The notes: generated from the sequence alone by a model not told the origin. A DNA stretch of 41,103 nt from Lachnospiraceae bacterium (GCA_017393285.1 JAFORL010000198.1:1-41103), one strand, 5' to 3'. Positions 9,640 through 18,597 are shown, counted from the stretch's first letter. Numbers and translations are program-made.

Positions 9640-10890
9640 TTAGTGTAATCGTTGATAAATTTCATTCGGTAAATATCCTCTTACAAAAATGCCATCTTCT
9701 CGATACGTTTCTTCCAACAGCTGTCCATACTTTCGTATTGCCTGTATTTTGCCTGCATCTGCATAAGAGAATACCTGTTCCAGATATACTTTTTGTTTTT
9801 TTAACATTTCTTCTATCTGTTGTAATGTTTCTGTTAATCCCATTTGTTTTTTTGCAGATATGCGCAATGTCACATCTGCTTTCATATCCTTTATAATAAT
9901 AGGTTCTTCTAGCTTATCTACTTTATTGAACAATGTGATAACAGGTTTATCCCCAGCGCCTAACATATCCAAAGTTTCATAAACCGTATGCATATGTGCA
10001 TCTGCGTTTTGGCTGGTACTATCCACCACATGCAAAATCAAATCTGCATATTTTGCTTCTTCCAAGGTACTTCGAAAGGCCTCTATCAAGTGATGTGGCA
10101 GTTTTCTAATAAACCCTACTGTATCTGTAAGCAATAATTGTTGTCCACTTTCTAGCTTTAATTTTCTCGTCGTAGGGTCCAATGTAGCAAATAGCTTATC
10201 TTCCTCTAATACATTGGCATTGGTCAATGTATTCAAAAGTGTTGATTTACCAGCATTGGTATATCCTACTATACTCACAACCGGAATAGGATTTTTACTA
10301 CGTTGCTTTCTTGCTACTTCTCTTGCCTTCTGTATTCCATCTAATTCTTTTTTCAAAATAGAAATACGTTCTCTAATCAGTCGACGATCCATCTCTAATT
10401 TTTTTTCTCCAGGACCTCTCGTACCAATTCCGCCACCAAGTCTGGAAAGGGAACTGCGTAAGCCAACCAGTCTCGTAGCACGATATTTTAACTGTGCTAG
10501 TTCCACCTGAATGTTTCCCTCTCTGGTGGTAGCATGTTTCGCAAAAATATCCAAAATCATAATCGTACGGTCAATCACCTTGATTTGTAACAATTCTTCT
10601 AAATTTTTTAATTGCGCTGGTGATAATTCGTCATCACATACCACACTACTTGCCTCTAACGAATCCACCAGGATGCGCAATTCCTCAATTTTACCTTTTC
10701 CAATATACGTACCCGGATGAATTTTTTCTCGTTTTTGAATCATTTTTCCTACAACAATGGCACCTGCTGTTTTTGCAAGCTCTTCTAACTCCTCCAAACA
10801 GGCTTCCGTATCATCATGTGGATTTTCTTCTACAGAAAGTAAAATCACCCGTTCTTCTATTTCTTCTGCAATATCATGTAATTGTCCCAT
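9640..10890 (-). CDS. hflX: GTPase HflX
   Basis: HflX is a ribosome-binding GTPase that splits stalled or stressed 70S ribosomes. The 416-residue protein has the N-terminal HflX domain with the glycine-rich SRLGGGIGTRGPGE linker (about 145-160). The G domain has the Walker A motif GYTNAGKST (209-217, Lys215), DTVGF for G3 and NKVD for G4. Length and motifs are normal for the family. A good promoter lies about 140 nt upstream. The gene is followed after 20 nt by the GGDEF/EAL gene, so the two probably share a transcript. Confidence 0.95.
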   Translation of the reverse strand: MGQLHDIAEEIEERVILLSVEENPHDDTEACLEELEELAKTAGAIVVGKMIQKREKIHPGTYIGKGKIEELRILVDSLEASSVVCDDELSPAQLKNLEELLQIKVIDRTIMILDIFAKHATTREGNIQVELAQLKYRATRLVGLRSSLSRLGGGIGTRGPGEKKLEMDRRLIRERISILKKELDGIQKAREVARKQRSKNPIPVVSIVGYTNAGKSTLLNTLTNANVLEEDKLFATLDPTTRKLKLESGQQLLLTDTVGFIRKLPHHLIEAFRSTLEEAKYADLILHVVDSTSQNADAHMHTVYETLDMLGAGDKPVITLFNKVDKLEEPIIIKDMKADVTLRISAKKQMGLTETLQQIEEMLKKQKVYLEQVFSYADAGKIQAIRKYGQLLEETYREDGIFVRGYLPNEIYQRLH

Positions 10891-11032
10891 ATCCTACTCC
10901 ATTCATTTCTTTTATCTTTTATGAAAATATGGCATTTTCTACACAAAAAGTATGCGCAATTCATTCCATCCCAATTCCAATCTTGCGATTACAAATATTC
11001 CAGAAAACACCAAACCTAATATACTTATGTTA

Positions 11033-11061
11033 ATTGTACCAATTAAATTTTAATACTGCAA
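11033..11061 (-). promoter_or_regulatory. Promoter of the hflX operon
   Basis: Minus-strand TTGCAG (11056-11061) and TACAAT (11033-11038) are 17 nt apart. The leader to hflX is about 140 nt, and no riboswitch was recognised in it. Confidence 0.6.
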
Positions 11062-11142
11062 GTTCTTCACTGTATAATTTGCAAAGAAAAAACTGTCTTT
11101 GCACCCTTTAATTTTTCAGAACACCCCCAAACCAAAGCCCCC

Positions 11143-11285
11143 TTATGTTGCTTTGCTACACAACTGCTCCGTTTTGATTGACGTTGTATCTGTATACATG
11201 GTCACAACATGACCATCCTTTTCTAAACTTTTTTGATAATCTGCAAAATAGCAGCTTCGTCATCAACAGCAATTATTTTAGCCAT
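11143..11285 (-). pseudogene. Remnant of a response-regulator receiver domain (N-terminus only)
   Basis: From an ATG at 11285 the frame reads MAKIIAVDDEAAILQIIKKV and stops at TAG (11223-11225). If one missing T is restored there, it continues LEKDGHVVTMYTD and on to a TAA at 11143. This is the beta1-alpha1-beta2 start of an OmpR-type receiver, with the acidic DDE pocket. The phosphorylated Asp, the rest of the receiver and the DNA-binding domain are absent. The ATG overlaps the end of the MATE gene in another frame and has no good ribosome binding site. I read it as a fossil of a two-component or MATE-linked regulator left after a deletion. Confidence 0.7.
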
Positions 11286-12673
11286 TTTTTTCTTGCAAAT
11301 CGTACCAGGAAGATTCCCCCTCGGAAACATAGTTCCACGCACATGGCAATCCAGACGCCCATCAGACCATATCTTTTTGCTAAAGTATAAGAAAGTGGAA
11401 GCCTAACCAACCACAGACTCACCAAACTCAGCATGCTAGGTATCAACGTATCTCCGGCTCCCCGAAGGACACCAGCTACTACAATACTGGCTCCGTACAA
11501 CGGTTCTGCAAATGCCTCGATACGAAGAATAACTACCCCCATCTCCTGCACTTTTGGATCAGGGGACAAAATTCCCATCATTTCCGGTGCAAATATGTAC
11601 ATCAATACACCTAAAAAAAACATAACCCCCATTCCAAGACCAATGGTGATTTTTCCAAAAGACACAGCAAGTTTTTCTCTTTTTGCGCCTACACTCTGTC
11701 CCACAAGAGTTGTGGCAGCAGAACCAATACCATATCCCGGCATATAGCAAAAACTTTCTGCCGTAACAGCAAAAGAATTGGCAACAAGTGCTACATTTCC
11801 AAGGGGTGCCACAATCACTGTAGTGGCAATTTGTGCTGCACAAACGATAAAACGCTCAAAAGCAAGGGGCAGGGAGATTTTAGCTACACGCACTAAATCT
11901 TCTCTTTTCATTCGATAATGATCGTTTTTTTTCAAACGAAGAATTGGTGTTCTCATTGCTAAAATATACAACATCACACCTACAATAATCACTTCTGACA
12001 AAGCAGTTCCCAAAGATGCTCCTATAACCCCCAGATTTGCTCCCGGCACATAAATTTTCACATTTCCTATCCTGTAGTAAGTACTCGAAAAAATTAGTAA
12101 CAGATTTAGGATTACATCCAGAAAACACATCACACATTCCAACAAGCCTGGAACCAGCATATTTCCGCTACACTGTAGCATAGAACTCGTTAAACTATTT
12201 AATGAAACCACAGGAAGAGAACAAGCGTACACGAAAAAATAACTTTTCGCAAATTTACAAGTTTGCACGCCACCACCAAGCCAACTTGGAAGAAATGGAC
12301 AAAGCAAAAGTGCAAGTAAGGCAAAACATGTGGCAATTGTTAAACAAACAAAATAGGATTGCCACAAAATTTCCCTTGCTTTTCTACTATTGTTAGCACC
12401 AATATATTGTGCCAGCTGAATAGAAAAACCGGCTACAGCTACCGTACAAAGACTACCAAACAACCAAGTCGTCGTTGCCATAAGACTAATTGCGGAAGAT
12501 TCCAATGTACCTAAATGTCCTACCATTGCAGCATCAATATATTGCATAATTATGGAAGAAATCTGTGCCAGAATGGTGGGCACACTTAAATATAAAACTA
12601 AAATGATTTTCTGCTTTACAGAAAATTCCTTTCCCTCTCTTATATATGTAATCAGCTGTTTATCTTTTTTCAT
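11273..12673 (-). CDS. MATE family multidrug/cation exporter
   Basis: A 466-residue integral membrane protein with about twelve hydrophobic helices. It has the MATE hallmark near the N-terminus (VPTILAQISS, then a D-A-A-M-VGHLG segment) and the matching half-repeat from about residue 260. MATE proteins export drugs or metabolites using Na+ or H+; the substrate cannot be read here. The ATG at 12673 follows AAGGAAGGTGC. It is preceded by an extended -10 promoter with a long leader. Its last codons overlap the fossil response regulator, so the very C-terminus may have been touched by the same deletion, but the length is normal. Confidence 0.92.
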   Translation of the reverse strand: MKKDKQLITYIREGKEFSVKQKIILVLYLSVPTILAQISSIIMQYIDAAMVGHLGTLESSAISLMATTTWLFGSLCTVAVAGFSIQLAQYIGANNSRKAREILWQSYFVCLTIATCFALLALLLCPFLPSWLGGGVQTCKFAKSYFFVYACSLPVVSLNSLTSSMLQCSGNMLVPGLLECVMCFLDVILNLLLIFSSTYYRIGNVKIYVPGANLGVIGASLGTALSEVIIVGVMLYILAMRTPILRLKKNDHYRMKREDLVRVAKISLPLAFERFIVCAAQIATTVIVAPLGNVALVANSFAVTAESFCYMPGYGIGSAATTLVGQSVGAKREKLAVSFGKITIGLGMGVMFFLGVLMYIFAPEMMGILSPDPKVQEMGVVILRIEAFAEPLYGASIVVAGVLRGAGDTLIPSMLSLVSLWLVRLPLSYTLAKRYGLMGVWIAMCVELCFRGGIFLVRFARKKWLK

Positions 12674-12870
12674 AATGCACCTTCCTTCTTCATTATTCTT
12701 TTCTGAAAGGTCTAACTAAATTATTATTTGATATCATGAATTTACCCTTATAAATCATTTTGTATCTATTTAAATCCTATGCTATTTTTTCATTTCTAAA
12801 TGCCAACCACTAAAATGCTATTGAAAAGCATGTTAAAACCATTACCAGCCATACAGCCAACAGTAATACT

Positions 12871-12879
12871 ATTATAACA
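12871..12879 (-). promoter_or_regulatory. Extended -10 promoter of the MATE gene
   Basis: Minus-strand TGTTATAAT has a consensus TATAAT (12871-12876) with the TG extension. No good -35 box is present, which fits an extended -10 promoter. The leader is about 190 nt. Confidence 0.4.
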
Positions 12880-12909
12880 CAAAATGATGCCTTTCATTTT
12901 ATTATTTTT

Positions 12910-12953
12910 GTATGGATAAAAATTTACGTAAAATCATATCCTATTATCCATAC
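12910..12953. promoter_or_regulatory. 10-bp inverted repeat upstream of the MATE promoter
   Basis: GTATGGATAA (12910-12919) and TTATCCATAC (12944-12953) are perfect complements with a 24-nt loop. Within the loop is the palindrome TTTACGTAAA. It is placed just upstream of the MATE -10 and could be an operator or a cruciform. No T-run follows. The rest of the 12674-13274 gap contains the MATE leader and the thl promoter region and no gene. Confidence 0.4.
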
Positions 12954-13066
12954 GCCCCTACACTGCAAAGTATACAAATCTACCCGAACTGCAAATATTC
13001 GTCAAAAAAAAGAATCTATTGCAATATTAAATCGTTTGTGATAGAATTGAAACAACATGTATCGTC

Positions 13067-13104
13067 TTGATGGCGTTATAACCATTATGTTAAATTTTTC
13101 ACGA
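13067..13104 (+). promoter_or_regulatory. Candidate thl promoter with Rex-like operator
   Basis: TTGATG (13067-13072) and TTAAAT (13090-13095) are 17 nt apart. Overlapping the -10, ATGTTAA-N4-TTCACGA (13087-13104) matches the Rex consensus TTGTTAA-N4-TTAACAA at 11 of 14 fixed positions. Rex, the NADH-sensing repressor, is known to control thl/crt operons in clostridia. Both assignments are moderate matches and the leader would be about 175 nt. Confidence 0.4.
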
Positions 13105-13274
13105 TGTTTGAGTGTTTAAAATGAAATACAAATGATAAAATATTTATGTTCTGCCATTTGCCGTCAGAAAGTTTGCTACAAATTGCAGCAATGATTTATC
13201 ATCACATTTCAATAATACTTTGAATACTCTTAGTTTCAACAAATGGTAAATATATGAATGGAGGAATTGTTATT

Positions 13275-14456
13275 ATGTCTAGAAAAGTAGTTTTAGCAGG
13301 TGCATGTCGTACAGCAATCGGTACAATGGGTGGTTCATTAAGCACTACTCCAGCCGCTGATTTAGGTGCTATCGTAATCAAAGAAGCTCTTAATAGAGCT
13401 GGTATTTCAGGTGATCAAGTTGACCAAGTATATATGGGATGTGTAATCCAAGCTGGACAAGGTCAAAACGTTGCTCGTCAAGCAACTATCAAAGCTGGTT
13501 TACCTATTGAAGTACCTGCAGTTACAATGAACGTAGTTTGTGGTTCAGGTTTGAACTGTGTTAACCAAGCAGCACATATGGTAATGTCAGGAGAAGCTGA
13601 TATTGTTGTTGCAGGTGGTATGGAAAACATGTCAATGGCTCCATATGCTTTAGATAAAGCACGTTTTGGTTACAGAATGGGAAATGCAACTATGAAGGAT
13701 ACAATGATTAACGATGCTTTATGGGATGCTTTCAATGATTATCATATGATTAAAACTGCTGATAATATCTGCGAAGAGTGGGGAATCACAAGAGAAGAAT
13801 TAGATGCATTTGCATTAAAGAGCCAACAAAAAGCAGAAGCTGCACAAAAGAACGGTGCATTCGACAAAGAAATCGTTCCTGTAACTGTGAAAAAGAAAAA
13901 AGAAACAATTGAATTCAAGGTAGATGAAGGTCCTCGTCCAGGATCTACCATTGAAGGATTAGCAAAACTTCGTGCAATTAATCCAAATGGTTTCGTTACT
14001 GCTGGTAACGCTTCAGGTATCAATGATGGTGCTGCTGCTGTTATCGTTATGAGCGAAGAAAAAGCAAAAGAATTAGGTGTAAAACCTATGGCTACATGGG
14101 TATCAGGTGCACTTGCTGGTTGTAGACCAGAAGTTATGGGTATCGGTCCTGTGTACTCTACAAAGAAGGTACTTGATAAGACTGGTATGAAGATTGAAGA
14201 TTTCGATATCATTGAAGCAAATGAAGCATTTGCTGCTCAATCTATCGCAGTTGGTAGAGATTTGGGTATCGATACTGAAAAGCAATTAAATCCTAACGGT
14301 GGTGCTATTGCTTTGGGACATCCAGTTGGAGCATCAGGATGCCGTATCTTAGTTACTCTTCTTCATGAAATGGAAGCAAAAGATGCTAAAACAGGTTTAG
14401 CAACTTTATGTATTGGTGGAGGAATGGGTTGCTCTACAATCGTAAAGAGAGACTAA
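13275..14456 (+). CDS. thl: Acetyl-CoA C-acetyltransferase (thiolase)
   Basis: This condenses two acetyl-CoA to acetoacetyl-CoA, the first step of butyrate formation. The 393-residue protein has the acylated Cys89 in VVCGSG, His349 in GHPVGASG and the second catalytic Cys379 in CIGGGMG, all in place. An upstream in-frame ATG at 13254 exists. The ATG at 13275 is preferred because GGAGG sits 9-10 nt before it and the protein then begins MSRKVVLAG as in relatives. It is the first gene of the butyrate operon, with 170 nt and a hairpin separating it from crt. It is rich in GCT, GGT and other favoured codons, consistent with high expression. Confidence 0.97.
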   Translation: MSRKVVLAGACRTAIGTMGGSLSTTPAADLGAIVIKEALNRAGISGDQVDQVYMGCVIQAGQGQNVARQATIKAGLPIEVPAVTMNVVCGSGLNCVNQAAHMVMSGEADIVVAGGMENMSMAPYALDKARFGYRMGNATMKDTMINDALWDAFNDYHMIKTADNICEEWGITREELDAFALKSQQKAEAAQKNGAFDKEIVPVTVKKKKETIEFKVDEGPRPGSTIEGLAKLRAINPNGFVTAGNASGINDGAAAVIVMSEEKAKELGVKPMATWVSGALAGCRPEVMGIGPVYSTKKVLDKTGMKIEDFDIIEANEAFAAQSIAVGRDLGIDTEKQLNPNGGAIALGHPVGASGCRILVTLLHEMEAKDAKTGLATLCIGGGMGCSTIVKRD

Positions 14457-14480
14457 TTCTATCATATTTTACAACGGAAT

Positions 14481-14504
14481 TCCCCATGCCTCATGACATG
14501 GGGA
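14481..14504 (+). terminator. Intercistronic hairpin between thl and crt
   Basis: TCCCCATG and CATGGGGA form a perfect 8-bp stem with an 8-nt loop. A run of six T comes about 16 nt later, too far for a strong intrinsic terminator. Partial termination or RNA processing that separates thl from the downstream genes is more likely. Confidence 0.5.
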
Positions 14505-14553
14505 GTGCCTTGTATAGCTATTTTTTGTATACTAAGAAGTGGATTGAAAAAAG

Positions 14554-14582
14554 TTGATTTGAGATTGCACTTTTTATATAAG
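14554..14582 (+). promoter_or_regulatory. Possible internal promoter before crt
   Basis: TTGATT (14554-14559) and TATAAG (14577-14582) are 17 nt apart, about 45 nt upstream of crt and downstream of the thl hairpin. It would allow crt onward to be expressed apart from thl. Confidence 0.45.
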
Positions 14583-14626
14583 AAAAATAACTATTCTCAC
14601 TATTCATTCAGAAAGGATTTGGAATT

Positions 14627-15418
14627 ATGGAATTTATCACATATGAACAAGAAGAATTTGTTGGAATTATAACAATCAATCGTCCGAAAGCATTAAATGC
14701 ATTAAATAGTTCTGTATTAGATGAATTAAATGCAACTTTAGATCAAGTAGATTTAAATACAACTAGATGTTTAATCTTAACCGGTGCTGGAGAAAAATCT
14801 TTTGTTGCTGGTGCAGATATTGGAGAAATGAGTACATTGACCAAAGCTGAAGGAGAAGCCTTTGGTAAGAAGGGAAATGATGTATTTAGAAAATTAGAAA
14901 CATTCCCAATTCCTGTAATTGCAGCTGTAAATGGTTTTGCTCTTGGTGGTGGATGTGAAATTTCACTTAGTTGTGATATTCGTATTTGTTCTGATAATGC
15001 TATGTTTGGTCAGCCAGAAGTTGGTTTGGGTATTACACCAGGTTTCGGTGGTACACAAAGACTTGCACGTGCAATTGGTGTAGGTATGGCAAAACAACTT
15101 ATTTATACTGCAAGAAATATCAAAGCTGATGAAGCATTACGTATCGGATTAGTTAATGCTGTATATACACAAGAAGAATTAATGGCACAAGCTAAGAAAA
15201 TGGCTGTAACTATCGCTAAAAATGCACCAATCGCTGTACGTAATTGTAAGAAAGCAATCAACGATGGATTACAAGTCGATATGGATCAAGCAATTGTGAT
15301 TGAAGAGAAATTATTCGGTGATTGCTTTGAAACAGAAGATCAAAAAGCTGGTATGGGCAATTTCTTAGAAAAAGATAAAGAAAAGAAACTAAAAGTAGTT
15401 CCTTTCCAAAATAAATAA
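14627..15418 (+). CDS. crt: 3-hydroxybutyryl-CoA dehydratase (crotonase)
   Basis: This dehydrates 3-hydroxybutyryl-CoA to crotonyl-CoA. At 263 residues it is a normal-length crotonase-fold enzyme. The oxyanion-hole segments SFVAGADI (about 58-65) and NGFALGGGCE (102-111) are present. The two catalytic glutamates are Glu111 and Glu131 (in GQPEVGLG). The ATG at 14627 follows GAAAGGATTTGGAATT. It is the second gene of the operon; 100 nt with a stem-loop separate it from hbd. Confidence 0.96.
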   Translation: MEFITYEQEEFVGIITINRPKALNALNSSVLDELNATLDQVDLNTTRCLILTGAGEKSFVAGADIGEMSTLTKAEGEAFGKKGNDVFRKLETFPIPVIAAVNGFALGGGCEISLSCDIRICSDNAMFGQPEVGLGITPGFGGTQRLARAIGVGMAKQLIYTARNIKADEALRIGLVNAVYTQEELMAQAKKMAVTIAKNAPIAVRNCKKAINDGLQVDMDQAIVIEEKLFGDCFETEDQKAGMGNFLEKDKEKKLKVVPFQNK

Positions 15419-15445
15419 TTTTTTATAACATTGATTTCTACAATG

Positions 15446-15480
15446 TACCGTATAACGTACTACTACGTTTCTACTCGGTA
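15446..15480 (+). repeat. Stem-loop between crt and hbd
   Basis: TACCG/CGGTA (15446-15450, 15476-15480) encloses AACGTA/TACGTT (15454-15459, 15464-15469). There is no T-run directly after it, so RNA processing or stability is more likely than termination. Confidence 0.4.
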
Positions 15481-15518
15481 TGTGTGAGAATTATATATAT
15501 TTTTAAGGAGGACTTAAC

Positions 15519-16358
15519 ATGAAAGTTGGAGTTATTGGTGCCGGAACAATGGGCGCAGGTATTGCACAAGCTTTCGCAATGACAGACGGATATGAAGTAT
15601 GTCTTTGTGATATCAAAGAAGAGTTTGCAGAAGGCGGAAAGGCTAAGATTTTAAAGAACTTAAATTTCTTAGTTGGTAAAGAAAAAATTTCTCAAGCTAA
15701 GGCTGATGAAATTGCTGGAAAAATCGCTACAGGATTAAAAGATATCTGTACAGAATGTGATTTAGTAATCGAAGTATGTCCAGAAAAGATGTCAATTAAG
15801 AAAGATACATTTACTGAATTAATGAAAATCTGTAAAAAAGATTGTATCTTCGCTTCAAATACTTCTTCTCTTTCTATCACAGAAATGGGACAAGGATTAG
15901 ACAGACCTTTGATTGGTATGCATTTCTTCAATCCAGCTGACAGAATGAAGTTAGTTGAAGTAATCGCTGGTGAAAATACACCTGCTGATTTGGTTCAAAA
16001 AATCAAGACAATCGCTACTGAAATTGGTAAAACACCAGTTGAAGTAAATGAAGCTCCTGGATTTGTAGTTAATAAGATTTTAATTCCAATGATTAATGAA
16101 GCAATCGGTATTTATGCTGAAGGTGTTGCAAGTGTAGAAGATATCGACACAGCAATGAAACTTGGTGCTTCTCATCCAATGGGACCTTTGGCTTTAGGTG
16201 ACTTGGTTGGTCTTGACATTGTTCTTGCTATTATGGAAGTATTACAAGCAGAAACAGGAGATCCTAAGTATCGTCCAGCTCCACTTCTTAAGAAAATGGT
16301 TCGTGCTGGTAAGTTAGGTAAAAAGACAGGTATTGGATTCTACGATTACAGCAAGTAA
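15519..16358 (+). CDS. hbd: 3-hydroxybutyryl-CoA dehydrogenase
   Basis: This reduces acetoacetyl-CoA to 3-hydroxybutyryl-CoA with NAD(P)H. The 279-residue enzyme starts with the Rossmann motif GAGTMGAG (7-14) and has the catalytic His135 in [10 protein letters not shown] paired with Glu89 of EVCPEK. The C-terminal dimer domain has the expected [12 protein letters not shown] helix. The start has a strong AAGGAGG 7-8 nt upstream. It is the third gene of the operon. Confidence 0.97.
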   Translation: MKVGVIGAGTMGAGIAQAFAMTDGYEVCLCDIKEEFAEGGKAKILKNLNFLVGKEKISQAKADEIAGKIATGLKDICTECDLVIEVCPEKMSIKKDTFTELMKICKKDCIFASNTSSLSITEMGQGLDRPLIGMHFFNPADRMKLVEVIAGENTPADLVQKIKTIATEIGKTPVEVNEAPGFVVNKILIPMINEAIGIYAEGVASVEDIDTAMKLGASHPMGPLALGDLVGLDIVLAIMEVLQAETGDPKYRPAPLLKKMVRAGKLGKKTGIGFYDYSK

Positions 16359-16439
16359 TTGCCACTACTCTTCCACTACATTTCATCCTTTTTGATTTAT
16401 GTAGCATGAGTAAATTCAATATTCTTATATAAAGTATAT

Positions 16440-16458
16440 ATGCTTGTTTCACAAGCAT
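16440..16458 (+). repeat. Stem-loop between hbd and bcd
   Basis: ATGCTTG (16440-16446) and CAAGCAT (16452-16458) form a perfect 7-bp stem with a 5-nt loop in the 194-nt gap. No T-run follows. Confidence 0.4.
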
Positions 16459-16552
16459 CATAATTTAAGGTAAATAATGGGTGTTTTATGAATATCCCGT
16501 TGTTATAAAAAATACTGGACTAGATAGTTCAAATAAAGACGGAGGAATTGAG

Positions 16553-17722
16553 ATGGATTTTTCTTTAAGTAAAAAACACGAAATGGCAAGAACTCTTTTT
16601 AAAGAATTTGCTGAAACAGAAGTAAAACCTTTCGCTCAGGAAACTGACGAAACAGAACATTTCCCTACTGAAATCGTAAAAAAAATGCAAAAATATGGTT
16701 TCATGGGTATTCCTGTTGAAAAGGAATATGGCGGACAAGGCTGCGATCCTTTAACATACACAATGTGTGTAGAAGAACTTTCTAAAGTTTGTGGTACTAC
16801 AGGTGTTATTGTTTCTGCTCATACATCATTATGTGCAGATCCAATCCAAACATATGGTACTCCAGAACAAAAAGAAAAGTTCTTAGTTCCATTGGCTAAT
16901 GGTACAAAACTTGGTGCTTTCGGTTTAACTGAGCCAGGTGCTGGTACTGATGCACAAGGTGTACAGACAAAGGCTGTTCTTGATGGTGATGAATGGGTTC
17001 TTAACGGATCTAAATGTTTCATCACAAACGGTAAAGAAGCTGATATCTATATCGTAATTGCTTACACTGATATCATTGAAGATAAACGTGGAAGAAAGCA
17101 AAAGAAATTCTCAGCATTTATTGTTGAAAAAGGAACTCCAGGCTTCACATTCGGTACAAAAGAAAAGAAAATGGGTATCCGTGGATCAGCTACTTATGAA
17201 TTAATTTTCCAAGATTGTAGAATCCCAGCTGCTAACCTTTTAGGACAACGTGGTAAAGGTTTCCCTATCGCAATGCACACATTAGATGGTGGACGTATCG
17301 GAATTGCTGCACAAGCACTTGGTCTTGCTGAGGGTGCTCTTGAGCGTACAATTGAATACACAAAAGAAAGAAAACAATTTGGACGTTCTATCGCACAACA
17401 ACAAAATACACAATTCCAATTAGCAGATATGGCTACTAAGGTAGAAGCTGCAAAATTATTAGTATACAAGGCTGCTATGAAAAAAGCTCAATATATGCAG
17501 GATCATAGAACCTCTTACTCTGTAGAAGCTGCTATGGCTAAATTAATGGCTGCAGAAGTTGCTATGGAAGTTACTACTAAGGCAGTACAATTATTTGGTG
17601 GATACGGATACATCAGAGAATATGATGTAGAACGTATGATGCGTGATGCTAAGATTACTGAAATCTACGAAGGAACAAGTGAAGTTCAACGTATGGTAAT
17701 CGCTGCAAACATTTTGAAATAA
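16553..17722 (+). CDS. bcd: Butyryl-CoA dehydrogenase
   Basis: This FAD enzyme reduces crotonyl-CoA to butyryl-CoA. With EtfAB in clostridia it couples this to ferredoxin reduction by NADH (electron bifurcation); that coupling is family knowledge. The 389-residue protein has the acyl-CoA dehydrogenase signature GAFGLTEPGAGTDA, the FAD-contacting FGGYGY segment and the catalytic Glu in YEGTSE (about 373). An earlier in-frame ATG at 16481 is rejected: GGAGG lies 8 nt before 16553 and the shorter product starts MDFSLSKKHE as usual. It is followed by etfB after 67 nt. Confidence 0.96.
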   Translation: MDFSLSKKHEMARTLFKEFAETEVKPFAQETDETEHFPTEIVKKMQKYGFMGIPVEKEYGGQGCDPLTYTMCVEELSKVCGTTGVIVSAHTSLCADPIQTYGTPEQKEKFLVPLANGTKLGAFGLTEPGAGTDAQGVQTKAVLDGDEWVLNGSKCFITNGKEADIYIVIAYTDIIEDKRGRKQKKFSAFIVEKGTPGFTFGTKEKKMGIRGSATYELIFQDCRIPAANLLGQRGKGFPIAMHTLDGGRIGIAAQALGLAEGALERTIEYTKERKQFGRSIAQQQNTQFQLADMATKVEAAKLLVYKAAMKKAQYMQDHRTSYSVEAAMAKLMAAEVAMEVTTKAVQLFGGYGYIREYDVERMMRDAKITEIYEGTSEVQRMVIAANILK

Positions 17723-17745
17723 TTCTGCATATACAGACTATTACA

Positions 17746-17762
17746 ACAGGATAAATTCCTGT
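17746..17762 (+). repeat. Small stem-loop between bcd and etfB
   Basis: ACAGGA (17746-17751) and TCCTGT (17757-17762) pair with a 5-nt loop, ending 12 nt before the etfB ribosome binding site. Confidence 0.35.
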
Positions 17763-17789
17763 ACTATAAAAAATAAGGAGTGAATGACC

Positions 17790-18572
17790 GTGAAAATCGT
17801 TGTATGTATTAAACAGGTTCCAGATACCAAAGGCGGCGTTAAATTTAATCCAGATGGTACATTAGACAGAGGCGCTATGCTTACTATCATGAACCCAGAT
17901 GATAAAGCTGGTTTAGAAGCAGCACTTAGATTAAAAGATCAATATGGTGCTGAAGTTACTGTATTAACAATGGGACTTCCAAAAGCTGAGGAAGTTTTAC
18001 GTGAAGCAATGGCAATGGGTGCTGATAAGGGTATCCTTGTAACAGACCGTGTATTAGGAGGAGCTGATACTTGGGCTACTTCTACTACTATTGCAGGTGC
18101 ACTTAGAAATATCGACTATGATTTAATCATTACTGGTCGTCAGGCTATCGATGGAGATACAGCGCAAGTTGGACCTCAAATTTCTGAGCATCTTGACATT
18201 CCTGTAATTTCATACGCACAAGATATTAAAATTGATGGTGAATATGTTATCGTTCAACGTCAATATGAAGATAGATACCATGAATTAAAAGCTAAAATGC
18301 CATGTTTAGTTACAGCACTTTCTGAATTAAATGAAGCTCGTTACATGACACCAGGTGGCATTTTCGATGCTTATGATAAAGAAATTACTGTATGGGGAAG
18401 AGCTGATCTTAAAGATGTAGATGATGCAAACTTAGGATTAAAAGGATCTCCAACAAAGATCGCAAAAGCTTCTGATAAAGTAAGAAAAGGTGCTGGTGAA
18501 AAGGTTACTCTTGATCCAGAAGAAGCAGTTAAATACTTAATCGGTAAATTCGAAGAAAAACATGTAATCTAA
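17790..18572 (+). CDS. etfB: Electron transfer flavoprotein, beta subunit
   Basis: EtfB is the small subunit of the Etf partner of Bcd and in bifurcating systems holds the flavin that receives NADH electrons. The 260-residue product starts KIVVCIKQVPD and has the AMAMGAD and GRQAIDGDTAQVGP motifs of the family. I chose the GTG at 17790 because AAGGAG (17775-17780) is 9 nt before it. The in-frame ATG at 17784 adds only two residues and leaves 3 nt spacing. It is 25 nt upstream of etfA. Confidence 0.95.
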   Translation: MKIVVCIKQVPDTKGGVKFNPDGTLDRGAMLTIMNPDDKAGLEAALRLKDQYGAEVTVLTMGLPKAEEVLREAMAMGADKGILVTDRVLGGADTWATSTTIAGALRNIDYDLIITGRQAIDGDTAQVGPQISEHLDIPVISYAQDIKIDGEYVIVQRQYEDRYHELKAKMPCLVTALSELNEARYMTPGGIFDAYDKEITVWGRADLKDVDDANLGLKGSPTKIAKASDKVRKGAGEKVTLDPEEAVKYLIGKFEEKHVI

Positions 18573-18597
18573 TCTATAAGGAAGAGTGGTGACAAGA

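Noticed and set aside
11198..11216. ATGGTCA/TGACCAT hairpin as terminator of the MATE gene
   Set aside because: No T-run follows on the minus strand, and the bases are part of the response-regulator fossil.
13254..13274. Upstream ATG for thiolase (and similar early starts at 16481, 18586, 22164 and 39501)
   Set aside because: Ribosome binding sites and conserved N-termini support the later starts for thl, bcd, lon and degV. For etfA the later ATG is favoured by the N-terminus despite wide Shine-Dalgarno spacing.
13742..14212. 156-codon open frame on the minus strand inside thl
   Set aside because: It is the mirror of a highly codon-biased thiolase gene; no ribosome binding site and no family features.
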